From Plasmopara viticola (Eukaryota; Oomycota; Peronosporomycetes; Peronosporales; Peronosporaceae): DNA of 64,000 nucleotides. The notes under the pieces are model-generated. The model saw only the letters and a list, made by a program, of their open reading frames with translations. It ran no database searches and had not been told where the DNA came from. Positions within the stretch are counted from its first letter, which is position 1, and every line of letters starts with the position of its first letter. This document shows, piece after piece, positions 37,101 to 50,249 of the stretch. The translations under genes were made by a program, and so were the position numbers. The DNA lies in the NCBI GenBank assembly GCA_001695595.3, contig MBPM02000055.1, positions 496,001-560,000 on the forward strand. The letters run 5' to 3'.

Positions 37101-40100
37101 ACGTATGTGTGGCCATAGCGCGTCTCAGCGCGTCAAAAGATTGAGTGTGCACTGCGTTGTGGCTTAACTATGTCTGTGCATGTCTAGACCGATAGAAAGG
37201 ACGTATCTGTGACCATACAGCGTCATAGGCGCGTCAAAAGAATGCGTGTACACTGCGTAGTAGCTCTATTGCGTGTATGCATGTCTAGACGGATAGCAAG
37301 GACGCATCTGGAACCATTCAGCGTCTCAGCTCGTCAAACGAATGCGTGTACACTGCGTTGTGGCTCTATTGCGTCTGTGCGTGTCTAGACCGATAGCAAG
37401 GACGTATCTGTGGCCATATAGCGTCTCAGCTCGTCAAAACAATGCGTGTACACTGCGTTGTGGCTTAACTACGTCTGTGCATGTCTAGACGGATAGCAAG
37501 GACGTATCTGTAGCCATTCAGCGTCTCAGCTCGTCAAAAGAATGCGTGTACACTGCGTTGTGGCTTAACTACGTCTGTGCATGTCTAGACCGATAGAAAG
37601 GACGTATGTGTGGCCATAGCGCGTCTCAGCGCGTCAAAAGATTGAGTGTACACTGCGTTGTGGCTTAACTACGTCTGTGCATGTCTAGACCGATAGAAAG
37701 GACGTATCTGTGACCATACAGCGTCATAGGCGCGTCAAAAGAATGCGTGTACAGTGCGTTGTGGCTCTATTGCGTGTATGCATGTCTAGACGGATAGCAA
37801 GGACGCATCTGGAACCATTCAGCGTCTCAGCTCGTCAAACGAATGCGTGTACACTGCGTTGTGGCTCTATTGCGTCTGTGCATGTCTAGACCGATAGCAA
37901 GGGCGTATATGTGGCCGAATAGCGTCTCAGCTCGTCAAAAGAATGCGTGTACACTTCGTTGTGGCTTAACTACGTCTGTGCATGTCTAGACCGATAGAAA
38001 GGACGTATCTGTGGCCATAGCGCGTCTCAGCTCGTCAAAAGAATGCTTATACACTACGTTGTGGCTCTATTGCATCTGTGCATGTCTAGACCGAAAGAAA
38101 GGACGTATATGTGGCCATACGGCGTCTCAGAGCTTCAACAGTATGCTTATACACTGCGTTGTGGCTTAACTACGTCTGTCCATGTCTAGACCGATAGAAA
38201 GGACGTATTTGTGGCCATAGCGCGTCTCAGCGCGTCAAAAGATTGCGTGTACACTGCGTTGTGGCTTAACTACGTCTGTGCATGTCTAGACCGATGAAAA
38301 GGAAGTATCTGTGACCATACAGGGTCATAGACGCGTCAAAAGAATGCGTGTACACTGCGTTGTGGCTCTATTGCGTGTATGCATGTCTAGACGGATAGCA
38401 AGGACGTATCTGTAGCCAATCAGCGTCTCAGCTCGTCAAAAGAATGCGTGTACACTGCGTTGTGGCTTAACTACGTCTGTGCATGTCTAGACCGATAGAA
38501 AAAACGTATGTGTGGCCATAGCGCGTCTCAGCGCGTCAAAAGATTGAGTGTGCACTGCGTTGTGGCTTAACTATGTCTAGACCGATAGAAAGGACGTATC
38601 TGTGACCATACAGCGTCATAGGCGCGTCAAAAGAATGCGTGTACAGTGCGTAGTAGCTCTATTGCGTGTATGCATGTCTAGACGGATAGCAAGGACGCAT
38701 CTGGAACCATTCAGCGTCTCAGCTCGTCAAACGAATGCGTGTACACTGCGTTGTGGCTCTATTGCGTCTGTGCGTGTCTAGACCGATAGCAAGGACGTAT
38801 CTGTGGCCATATAGCGTCTCAGCTCGTCAAACGAATGCGTGTACACTGCGTTGTGGCTCTATTGCGTCTATGCATGTCTAGACCGATAGCAAGGACGTAT
38901 CTGTAGCCATTCAGCGTCTCAGGTCGTCAAAAGAATGCTTATACACTACGTTGTGGCTCTATTGCATCTGTGCATGTCTAGACCGATCGAAAACGTATAG
39001 TGGCCATACGCGTCTCAGAGCTTCAAAGTATGCTTATATACTGCGTTGTGGCTTAACTACGTATGTCCATGTCTAGACGATAGAAAGGACGTATCTGTGG
39101 CCATAGCGCGTCTCAGCGGTCAAAGATTGCGTGTACACTGCGTTGTGGCTTAACTACGTCTGTGCATGTCTAGACCGATAGAAAGGACGTATCTGTGACC
39201 ATACAGCGTCATAGGCGCGTCAAAAGAATGCGTGTACACTGCGTTGTGGCTCTATTGCGTGTATGCATGTCTAGACCGATAGCAAGGACGTATATGTAGC
39301 CATTCAGCGTCTCAGGTCGTCAAAAGAATGCTTATACAACGTTGTGGCTCTATTGCATCTGTCATGTCTAGACCGAAAGCAAGGACGTATATGTGGCCAT
39401 ACGCGTCTCAGAGCTTCAACAAGTATGCTTATACACTGCGTTGTGGCTTAACTACGTCTGTCCATGTCTAGACCGATAGAAAGGACGTATCTGTGGCCAT
39501 AGCGCGTCTCAGCGCGTCAAAAGATTGCGTGTACACTGCGTTGTGGCTTAACTACGTCTGTGCATGTCTAGACCGATAGAAAGGACGTATCTGTGACCAT
39601 ACAGCGTCATAGGCGCGTCAAAAGAATGCGTGTACACTGCGTTGTGGCTCTATTGCGTGTATGCATGTCTAGACGGATAGCAAGGACGTATCTGTAGCCA
39701 TTCAGCGTCTCAGCTCGTCAAAAGAATGCGTGTACACTGCGTTGTGGCTTAACTACGTCTGTGCATGTCTAGACGATAGAAAGGACGTATCTGTGACCAT
39801 ACAGCGTCTCAGCGCGTCAAAAGAATGCGTGTACACTGCGTTGTGGCTCTATTGCGTGTATGCATGTCTAGACGGATAGCAAGGACGTATCTGTAACCAT
39901 TCAGCGTCTCAGGTCGTCAAAAGAATGCGTGTACACTGCGTTGTGGCTCTATTGCATCTATGCATGTCTAGACGGATAGCAAGGACGTATCTGTGACCAT
40001 ACAGCGTCTCAGCTCGTCAAAAGAATGCGTGTACACTGCGTTGTGGCTTAACTACGTCTGTGCATGTCTAGACCGATAGAAAGGACGTATCTGTGACCAT

Positions 40101-41700
40101 ACAGCGTCTCAGCGCGTCAAAAGAATGCGTGTACACTGCGTTGTGGCTCTATTGCGTGTATGCATGTCTAGACGGATAGCAAGGACGTATCTGTAACCAT
40201 TCAGCGTCTCAGCTCGTCAAAAGAATGCGTGTACACTGCGTTGTGGCTCTATTGCGTCTGTGCATGTCTAGACCGATAGAAAGGACGTATCTGTGGCCAT
40301 AGCGCGTCTCAGCTCGTCAAAAGAATGCTTATACACTACGTTGTGGCTCTATTGCATCTGTGCATGTCTAGACCGAAAGAAAGGACGTATATGTGGCCAT
40401 ACGGCGTCTCAGAGCTTCAACAGTATGCTTATACACTGCGTTGTGGCTTAACTACGTCTGTCCATGTCTAGACCGATAGAAAGGACGTATCTGTGGCCAT
40501 AGCGCGTCTCAGCGCGTCAAAAGATTGCGTGTACACTGCGTTGTGGCTTAACTACGTCTGTGCATGTCTAGACCGATAGAAAGGACGTATCTGTGACCAT
40601 ACAGCGTCTCAGCGCGTCAAAAGGATGCGTGTACACTGCGTTGTGGCTCAATTACGTCTGTGCATGTCTAGACCGATAGAAAGGACGTATCTGTGGCCAT
40701 AGCGCATCTCAGTGCGTCAAAAGAATGCTTATACTCTGCGTTGTGGCTTTATTGCGTCTGTGCATGTCTAGACCGATTGCAAGGACGTATTTGTAACCAT
40801 TCAGAGTCTCAGCGCGTCAACAGAATGCCTGTACACAGCGTTGTGGCTTAATTTCGTTTGTTCATGTCTAGACCGATAGAAAGGACGTATCTGTAACCAT
40901 TCAGCGTCTCTGCTCGTCAAAAGATTGCGTGTACACTGCGTTGTGGCTTAACTACGTCTGTGCATGTCTAGACCGATAGAAAGGACGTATCTGTGACCAT
41001 ACAGCGTCATAGGCGCGTCAAAAGAATGCGTGTACACTGCGTTGTGGCTCTATTGCGTGTATGCATGTCTAGACGGATAGCAAGGACGTATCTGTAACCA
41101 TTCAGCGTCTCAGCTCGTCAAAAGAATGCGTGTACACTGCGTTGTGGCTCTATTGCATCTATGCATGTCTAGACGGATAGCAAGGACGTATCTGTAACCA
41201 TTCAGCGTCTCAGCTCGTCAAAAGAATGCGTGTACACTGCGTTGTGGCTCTATTGCGTCTATGCATGTCTAGACGGATAGCAAGGACGTATCTGTAGCCA
41301 TTCAGCGTCTCAGCTCGTCAAAAGAATGCGTGTACACTGCGTTGTGGCTTAACTACGTCTGTGCATGTCTAGACCGATAGAAAGGACGTATCTGTGACCA
41401 TACAGCGTCTCAGCGCGTCAAAAGAATGCGTGTACACTGCGTTGTGGCTCTATTGCGTGTATGCATGTCTAGACGGATAGCAAGGACGTATCTGTAACCA
41501 TTCAGCGTCTCAGCTCGTCAAAAGAATGCGTGTACACTGCGTTGTGGCTCTATTGCGTCTATGTATGTATAGACGGATAGCAAGGACGTATCTGTAGCCA
41601 TTCAGCGTCTCAGCTCGTCAAAAGAATGCTTATACACTACGTTGTGGCTCTATTGCATCTGTGCATGTCTAGACAGAAAGAAAGGACGTTTATGTGGCCA
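34131..41700 (+). repeat. Forward monomers with ~500-bp (5/6-monomer) repeats, AGCTCGTC-rich
   Basis: Many monomers share GATAGCAAGGACG, AGCCATTCAGCG or AACCATTCAGCG, and CAGCTCGTCAAAAG. A marker monomer with GCATCTGGAACC starts at 35691, 36201, 36702, 37304, 37805 and 38697 (spacings 510, 501, 602, 501, 892), showing 5-mer and 6-mer units. A monomer reading TTAACTATGTCTAGACC, missing CTGTGCATGT-type sequence, occurs at 35561 and 38567. A block with CATACGGCGTCTCAGAGC recurs near 34210, 38120, 40400 and 41700. Near 36010 a 10-bp GCGCGTCTCA stretch is duplicated. Confidence 0.85.
38985..39430 (+). repeat. Monomer block with a cluster of 1-4 bp deletions
   Basis: Compared with the near-identical blocks at ~38.1 and ~40.4 kb, this stretch lacks single bases at many sites: CGAAAACGTATAGTGGCC, CATACGCGTC, TTCAAAGTATGC, CTAGACGATAG, CAGCGGTCAAAGATTG, TATACAACGTTG and CTGTCATGTC. 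Neighbouring monomers lack such defects. Either real decay or a local consensus error would produce this pattern. Confidence 0.75.
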
Positions 41701-44580
41701 TACGGCGTCTCAGAGCTTCAACAGTATGCTTATACACTGCATTGTGGCTTAACTACGTCTGTGCATGTCTAGACCGATAGAAAGGACGTATCTGTGGCCA
41801 TACAGCGTCTCAGCGCGTCAAACGAATGCGTGTACACTTCGTTGTGGCTTAACTACGTCTGTGCATGTCTGGGCTGATGGAAAGGACGTATCTGTGGCCA
41901 TACAGCGTCTCAGCGCGTCAAAAGAATGCGTATACACTGCGTTCTGACTAAACTACGTCTGTGCATATCTGGACAGATAGAAAGGACGTATCTTTGGCCA
42001 AAAGCGTCTCAGCGCTTCATTATAATGCCTTTACACTGCATTGTCGCTCGCTTGCGTCTGTGCATGTCTAGACCGATAGAAATGACGTATCTGTGGCCAT
42101 ACAGCGTCTCAGCGCGTCAAAAGAATGCATGTACACTGCGTTGTGGCTTAAGTACGCCTGTGCATGTCTAGACCGATAGAAAGGTCGTATCTGTAGCCAT
42201 ACAGCGTCTCAGCTCGTCCAAAGAATGCGTGTACACTGCGTTGTAGCTGAACTACGTCTGTGCATGTCTAGACCGATAGAAACGACGTACCTATGGCCAT
42301 ACAGAGTCTCAGCGCTTCAAAAGAATTTTTATACACTTCGGTGTCGCTCTATTGCGTCTGCGCATGTCTAGACCGATAGAAAGGACATATCTGTGGCCAT
42401 ACAGCGTCTCAGCGCGTCAAAAGAATGCGTGTACACCGCGTTGTGGCTTAACTACATCTTGGCATGTCCAGACCGATAGAAAGGACGTATCTGTGGCCAT
42501 ACAGCGTCTCAGCGCTTCAAAAGATTGCGTGTACAAAACGTTGTGGCTCTATTGCGTCTGTGCATGTCAAGACCGATAGAAAATACGTATCTGTGGCCAT
42601 ATAGCGTCTCAGCGCGTCAAAAGGATGCGTGTACACTTCGTTGTGGCTTAACTACGTCTGTGCATGTCTAGACGGATAAAAAGGACGTATCTGTGGCCAT
42701 ACACCGCCTCACCGCTTCAAAAGTATGCTTATACACTGCGTTGTGGCTCTATTGCGTCTGTGCATGTCTAGACTGATAGAAAGGACGTATCTGTGGCCAT
42801 ACAGCGTCTCAGTGCGTCAAAAGAATGCGTGTACACTGCGTTGTGGCTTAAGTACATCTGTGCATGTCTGGACCGATAGAAAGGACGTATATGTGGCCAT
42901 ACAGCGTCTCAGCGCTTCAAATGATTGCGTGTGCACAGCGTTGTGGCTCTATTGCGTCTGTGCATGTCTAGACCGATAGAAAGGACGTATTTGTGGCCAT
43001 AGAGCGTCTCAACGCGTCAAACGAATGTTTTTACACTTCGTTGTAGCTTAACTACGTCTGTGATGTCTAGACCGAACGAAAGGACGTATCTGTGGCCAAA
43101 AGCGTCTCAGCGCTTCATAACAATGCGTGTACACTGCGTTGTGGCTCTATTGCGTGTGTGCATGTCTAGACCGATAGAAAGGACGTAGCTTTGGCCATTC
43201 AGCGTCTCAGCTCGTCAAAAGAATGCGTGTACACTGCGTTGTGGCTTAACTTCGTCTGTGCATGTCTAGCCCGATAATAAGGACTTATTTGTGGCCATAT
43301 AGCGTCTCAGCGGGTCAAAAGTATACGTGTACACAGCGTTGTGGCTCTATTACGTATGTGCATGTCTAGACCGATTGAAAGGATGTATCTGTGGCCATAG
43401 AGCGTTTCAGCGCGTCAAAAGAATGTTTATACACTGCGTTGTGGATCTATTGCGTCTGTGCATGTCTAGACCGATAGCAAAGACGTATTTGTAACCATTC
43501 AGCGTCTCAGCTCGTCAAAAGAATGCGTGTACACTGCGTTGTGGCTTAACTACGTCTGTGCATGTCTAGAGCGATAGAAAGGACGTATCTGTGGCCATAC
43601 AGCGTCTCAGCGCGTCAAAAGAATGTATGTACACTGCGTTCTGACTAAACTACGTCATGTCTGGACGGATAGATAGGACGTATCTGTGGCCAAAAGCGTC
43701 TCAGCGCTTCATAACAATGCGTGTACACTGCGTTGTGGCTCTATTGCGTGTGTGCATGTCTAGACCGATAGAAAGGACGTAGCTTTGGCCATTCAGCGTC
43801 TCAGCGCGTCAAAAGAATGCGTGTACACTTCGTTGTGGCTTAACTACGTCTGTGCATGTCTGGACTGATGGAAAGGACGTATCTGTGGCCATACAGCGTC
43901 TCAGCGCGTCAAAAGAACGCGTGTACATAGCGTTGGCTCTATTGCGTATGTGCATATCTAGACCGATAGCAAGGACGTATTTGTGACCATTCAGCGTCTC
44001 AGCTCGTCAAAGAATGCTTGTACACTGCGTTGCGGCTTAACTTTGTCTGTGCATGTCTAGATCGATAGAAAGGACGTTTGTGTAGCCATACAGCCTTTCA
44101 GCGCGTCAAAAGAATGCGTGTACACTAAGTTCTGACTAAACTACGTCTGTGCATGTCTGGACGGATAGAAAGGACGTATCTGTGGCCATATAAAGTCTCA
44201 GCGCTTTAAAACAATGCCTTTACACTACATTGTCGCTCGCTTGCGTCTGTGCATGTCTAGACCGATAATAAGGACGTATCAGTGGCCATACAGCGTCTTA
44301 GCGCGTCAAAAGAATGCGTGTACACTTTGTTGTGGCTTAACTACGTCTGTGCATGTCTTGACTGATGGAAAGGACGTATCTGTGGCCATACAGCGTCTCA
44401 GCGCTTTAAAAGATTGTGTGTACACAGCGTTGTGGCTCTATTGCGTCTGTGCACGTCTAGACCGATAGAGGGGACGTATTTGTAACCATTCAGCGTCTCA
44501 GCTCGTCAAAAGAATGCGTGTACACTGCGTTGTGGCTTAGCTTCGTCTGTGCATGTCCGAACTGATAGAAAGGACGTATC
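41701..44580 (+). repeat. Less ordered forward monomers
   Basis: About 29 monomers with more substitutions and no exact long repeat. Early forms of later HOR D monomers appear here, such as GCCAAAAGCGTC with TTCATAACAATGC near 43690 and the TTGTCGCTCGCTTGCG monomer at 42030 and 44230. This looks like a transition zone between two homogenised domains. Confidence 0.88.
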
Positions 44581-45050
44581 TGTGGCCATACAGCGTCTCA
44601 GCGCTTAAAAAGAATGCGTGTACACTGTGTTGTGGCTCTATTGCGTCTGTGCATATCTAAACCGATAGAAAAGACGGGTCTGTAACCATTCAGCGTCTCA
44701 GCACGTCAAAAGAATGCGTGTAAACTGCGTTATGACTTAACTACGTCTGTGAATGTCTAGACCGATAGAAAGGACGTATCTGTGGCCATACAGCGTCTTA
44801 GCGCGTCAAAAGAATGCGTGTACACTTCGATGTGGCTTAACTACGTCTGTGCACGTCTGGGCTGATGGAAAGGACGTATCTTTGGCCATAGCGTGTCTCA
44901 GCGCTTTAAAAGAATGCGTGTACATCGCGTTGTGGCTCTATTGCGTCTGTGCATGTCTAGACCGATAGCAAGTACGTATCTGTAACCATTCAGCGTCTCA
45001 ACTCTTCAAAACAATGCGTTTACACTGCGTTGTGGCTTAATTGCGTCTGT

Positions 45051-45062
45051 GCAAGGACGTAT
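45051..45062 (+). repeat. 17-bp deletion monomer marking HOR D units
   Basis: Normal sequence reads GCATGTCTAGACCGATAGCA then AGGACG; here GCA joins AGGACG directly. The lost 17 bp lie between two GCA triplets and remove the whole GTCTAGAC palindrome, giving an 83-bp monomer. Ten copies start at 45051, 46131, 47110, 48190, 49270, 50250, 52024, 57405, 57887 and 58370. The last three lie outside HOR D, which shows block movement of several kilobases. Confidence 0.92.
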
Positions 45063-48000
45063 CTGTGGCCATACACCGTCTCAGCGCTTCAAAAGAATGC
45101 TTATACATAGTGTTGAAGCTTTATTGGGTCTGAGCATGTCTAGACCGAAAGAAAGGACGTATCGTTGGCCATACAGCGTCTCAGCGCGTCAAAAGAATAC
45201 GTGTACACAGCGTTGTGGCTCTATTGCGTCTGTGCATGTCTAGACGATAGCAAGGACGTATCTGTAACCATTCAGCGTCTCAGCTCGTCAAAAGAATGCG
45301 TGTACACTGCGTTGCGGCTTACTAACATGTGCATGTTTAGAGCGATAGAATGGACGTATCTGTGGCCATACAGCGTCTGAGCGCTTCAAAAGAATGCGTG
45401 TACACACCGTTGTGGCTCTATCGCGTCTGTGCACGCCTAAACCGATAGAAAGGACGTATCTGTGGCCATACAGTGTCTCAGCGCTTCAAAAGAATGCGTG
45501 TACACACCGATGTGGCTCTATCGCGTCTGTGCACGTCTAAACCGATAGAAAGGACGTATCTGTGGCCATACAGCGTCTCAGCGCTTTAAAAGAATGCGTG
45601 TACACTGTGTTGTGGCTCTATTGCGTCTGTGCATGTCTAAACCGATAGAAAAGACGGGTCTGTAACCATTCAGCGTCTCAGCACGTCAAAAGAATCCGTG
45701 TACACTGCGTAATGACTTAACTACGTCTGTGCATGTCTGGACGGATAAAAAGGACGTATCTGTGGCCATACAGAGTCTTGGCGCTTCATAACAATGCCTT
45801 TACACTGCGTTGTCGCTCGCTTGCGTCTGTGCATGTCTAGACTGATAGAAAGGACGTATCTGTGGCCATACAGCGTCTTAGCGCGTCAAAAGAATGCGTG
45901 TACACTTCGATGTGGCTTAACTACGTCTGTGCACGTCTGGGCTGATGGAAAGGACGTATCTGTGGCCATAGCGTGTCTCAGCGCTTTAAAAGAATGCGTG
46001 TACACTGCGTTGTGGCTCTATTGCGTCTGTGCATGTCTAGACCGATAGAAAGGACGTATCTGTAACCATTCAGCGTCTCAACTCGTCAAAACAATGCGTT
46101 TACACTGCGTTGTGGCTTAATTGCGTCTGTGCAAGGACGTATCTGTGGCCATACACCGTCTCAGCGCTTCAAAAGAATGCTTATACATAGTGTTGAAGCT
46201 TTATTGGGTCTGAGCATGTCTAGACCGAAAGAAAGGACGTATCTTTGGCCATACAGCGTCTCAGCGCGTCAAAAGAATACGTGTACACAGCGTTGTGGCT
46301 CTATTGCGTCTGTGCATGTCTAGACGATAGCAAGAACGTATCTGTAACCATTCAGCGTCTCAGCTCGTCAAAAGAATGCGTGTACACTGCGTTGCGGCTT
46401 ACTAACTTGTGCATGTTTAGAGCGATAGAAAGGACGTATCTGTGGCCATACAGCGTCTCAGCGCTTCAAAAGAATGCGTGTACACACCGATGTGGCTCTA
46501 TCGCGTCTGTGCACGTTAAATCGATAGAAAGGACGTATCTGTGGTCATACAGCGTCTCAGCGCTTTAAAAGAATGCGTGTACACTGTGTTGTGGCTCTAT
46601 TGCGTCTGTGCATGTCTAAACCGATAGAAAAGACGGGTCTGTAACCATTCAGCGTCTCAGCACGTCAAAAGAATCCGTGTACACTGCGTAATGACTTAAC
46701 TACGTCTGTGCATGTCTGGACGGATAAAAAGGACGTATCTGTGGCCATACAGAGTCTTGGCGCTTCATAACAATGCCTTTACACTGCGTTGTCGCTCGCT
46801 TGCGTCTGTGCATGTCTAGACTGATAGAAAGGACGTATATGTGGCCATACAGCGTCTTAGCGCGTCAAAAGAATGCGTGTACACTTCGATGTGGCTTAAC
46901 TACGTCTGTGCACGTCTGGGCTGATGGAAAGGACGTATCTGTGGCCATAGCGTGTCTCAGCGCTTTAAAAGAATGCGTGTACACTGCGTTGTGGCTCTAT
47001 TGCGTCTGTGTGTGTCTAGAACGATAGCAAGGACGTATCTGTAACCATTCAGCGTCTCAACTCGTCAAAACAATGCGTTTACACTGCGTTGTGGCTTATT
47101 TGCGTCTGTGCAAGGACGTATCTGTGGCCATACACCGTCTCAGCGCTTCAAAAGAATGCTTATACATAGTGTTGAAGCTTTATTGGGTCTGAGCATGTCT
47201 AGACCGAAAGAAAGGACGTATCTTTGGCCATACAGCGTCTCAGCGCGTCAAAAGAATACGTGTACACAGCGTTGTGGCTCTATTGCGTCTGTGCATGTCT
47301 AGACGATAGCAAGAACGTATCTGTAACCATTCAGCGTCTCAGCTCGTCAAAAGAATGCGTGTACACTGCGTTGCGGCTTACTAACTTGTGCATGTTTAGA
47401 GCGATAGAAAGGACGTATCTGTGGCCATACAGCGTCTGAGCGCTTCAAAAGAATGCGTGTACACACCGTTGTGGCTCTATCGCGTCTGTGCACGCCTAAA
47501 CCGATAGAAAGGACGTATCTGTGGCCATACAGTGTCTCAGCGCTTCAAAAGAATGCGTGTACACACCGATGTGGCTCTATCGCGTCTGTGCACGTCTAAA
47601 CCGATAGAAAGGACGTATCTGTGGCCATACAGCGTCTCAGCGCTTTAAAAGAATGCGTGTACACTGTGTTGTGGCTCTATTGCGTCTGTGCATGTCTAAA
47701 CCGATAGAAAAGACGGGTCTGTAACCATTCAGCGTCTCAGCACGTCAAAAGAATCCGTGTACACTGCGTAATGACTTAACTACGTCTGTGCATGTCTGGA
47801 CGGATAAAAAGGACGTATCTGTGGCCATACAGAGTCTTGGCGCTTCATAACAATGCCTTTACACTGCGTTGTCGCTCGCTTGCGTCTGTGCATGTCTAGA
47901 CTGATAGAAAGGACGTATCTGTGGCCATACAGCGTCTTAGCGCGTCAAAAGAATGCGTGTACACTTCGATGTGGCTTAACTACGTCTGTGCACGTCTGGG

Positions 48001-50249
48001 CTGATGGAAAGGACGTATCTGTGGCCATAGCGTGTCTCAGCGCTTTAAAAGAATGCGTGTACACTGCGTTGTGGCTCTATTGCGTCTGTGCATGTCTAGA
48101 CCGATAGCAAGGACGTATCTGTAACCATTCAGCGTCTCAACTCGTCAAAACAATGCGTTTACACTGCGTTGTGGCTTAATTGCGTCTGTGCAAGGACGTA
48201 TCTGTGGCCATACACCGTCTCAGCGCTTCAAAAGAATGCTTATACATAGTGTTGAAGCTTTATTGGGTCTGAGCATGTCTAGACCGAAAGAAAGGACGTA
48301 TCTTTGGCCATACAGCGTCTCAGCGCGTCAAAAGAATACGTGTACACAGCGTTGTGGCTCTATTGCGTCTGTGCATGTCTAGACGATAGCAAGAACGTAT
48401 CTGTAACCATTCAGCGTCTCAGCTCGTCAAAAGAATGCGTGTACACTGCGTTGCGGCTTACTAACTTGTGCATGTTTAGAGCGATAGAAAGGACGTATCT
48501 GTGGCCATACAGCGTCTGAGCGCTTCAAAAGAATGCGTGTACACACCGTTGTGGCTCTATCGCGTCTGTGCACGCCTAAACCGATAGAAAGGACGTATCT
48601 GTGGCCATACAGTGTCTCAGCGCTTCAAAAGAATGCGTGTACACACCGATGTGGCTCTATCGCGTCTGTGCACGTCTAAACCGATAGAAAGGACGTATCT
48701 GTGGCCATACAGCGTCTCAGCGCTTTAAAAGAATGCGTGTACACTGTGTTGTGGCTCTATTGCGTCTGTGCATGTCTAAACCGATAGAAAAGACGGGTCT
48801 GTAACCATTCAGCGTCTCAGCACGTCAAAAGAATCCGTGTACACTGCGTAATGACTTAACTACGTCTGTGCATGTCTGGACGGATAAAAAGGACGTATCT
48901 GTGGCCATACAGAGTCTTGGCGCTTCATAACAATGCCTTTACACTGCGTTGTCGCTCGCTTGCGTCTGTGCATGTCTAGACTGATAGAAAGGACGTATCT
49001 GTGGCCATACAGCGTCTTAGCGCGTCAAAAGAATGCGTGTACACTTCGATGTGGCTTAACTACGTCTGTGCACGTCTGGGCTGATGGAAAGGACGTATCT
49101 GTGGCCATAGCGTGTCTCAGCGCTTTAAAAGAATGCGTGTACACTGCGTTGTGGCTCTATTGCGTCTGTGTATGTCTAGACCGATAGCAAGGACGTATCT
49201 GTAACCATTCAGCGTCTCAACTCGTCAAAACAATGCGTTTACACTGCGTTGTGGCTTAATTGCGTCTGTGCAAGGACGTATCTGTGGCCATACACCGTCT
49301 CAGCGCTTCAAAAGAATGCTTATACATAGTGTTGAAGCTTTATTGGGTCTGAGCATGTCTAGACCGAAAGAAAGGACGTATCTTTGGCCATACAGCGTCT
49401 CAGCGCGTCAAAAGAATACGTGTACACAGCGTTGTGGCTCTATTGCGTCTGTGCATGTCTAGACGATAGCAAGAACGTATCTGTAACCATTCAGCGTCTC
49501 AGCTCGTCAAAAGAATGCGTGTACACTGCGTTGCGGCTTACTAACTTGTGCATGTTTAGAGCGATAGAAAGGACGTATCTTTGGCCATACAGCGTCTCAG
49601 CGCTTCAAAAGAATGCGTGTACACACCGATGTGGCTCTATCGCGTCTGTGAACGTCTAAATCGATAGAAAGGACGTATCTGTGGTCATACAGCGTCTCAG
49701 CGCTTTAAAAGAATGCGTGTACACTGTGTTGTGGCTCTATTGCGTCTGTGCATGTCTAAACCGATAGAAAAGACGGGTCTGTAACCATTCAGCGTCTCAG
49801 CACGTCAAAAGAATCCGTGTACACTGCGTAATGACTTAACTACGTCTGTGCATGTCTGGACGGATAAAAAGGACGTATCTGTGGCCATACAGAGTCTTGG
49901 CGCTTCATAACAATGCCTTTACACTGCGTTGTCGCTCGCTTGCGTCTGTGCATGTCTAGACTGATAGAAAGGACGTATATGTGGCCATACAGCGTCTTAG
50001 CGCGTCAAAAGAATGCGTGTACACTTCGATGTGGCTTAACTACGTCTGTGCACGTCTGGGCTGATGGAAAGGACGTATCTGTGGCCATAGCGTGTCTCAG
50101 CGCTTTAAAAGAATGCGTGTACACTGCGTTGTGGCTCTATTGCGTCTGTGCGTGTCTAGAACGATAGCAAGGACGTATCTGTAACCATTCAGCGTCTCAA
50201 CTCGTCAAAACATTGCGTTTACACTGCGTTGTGGCTTAATTGCGTCTGT

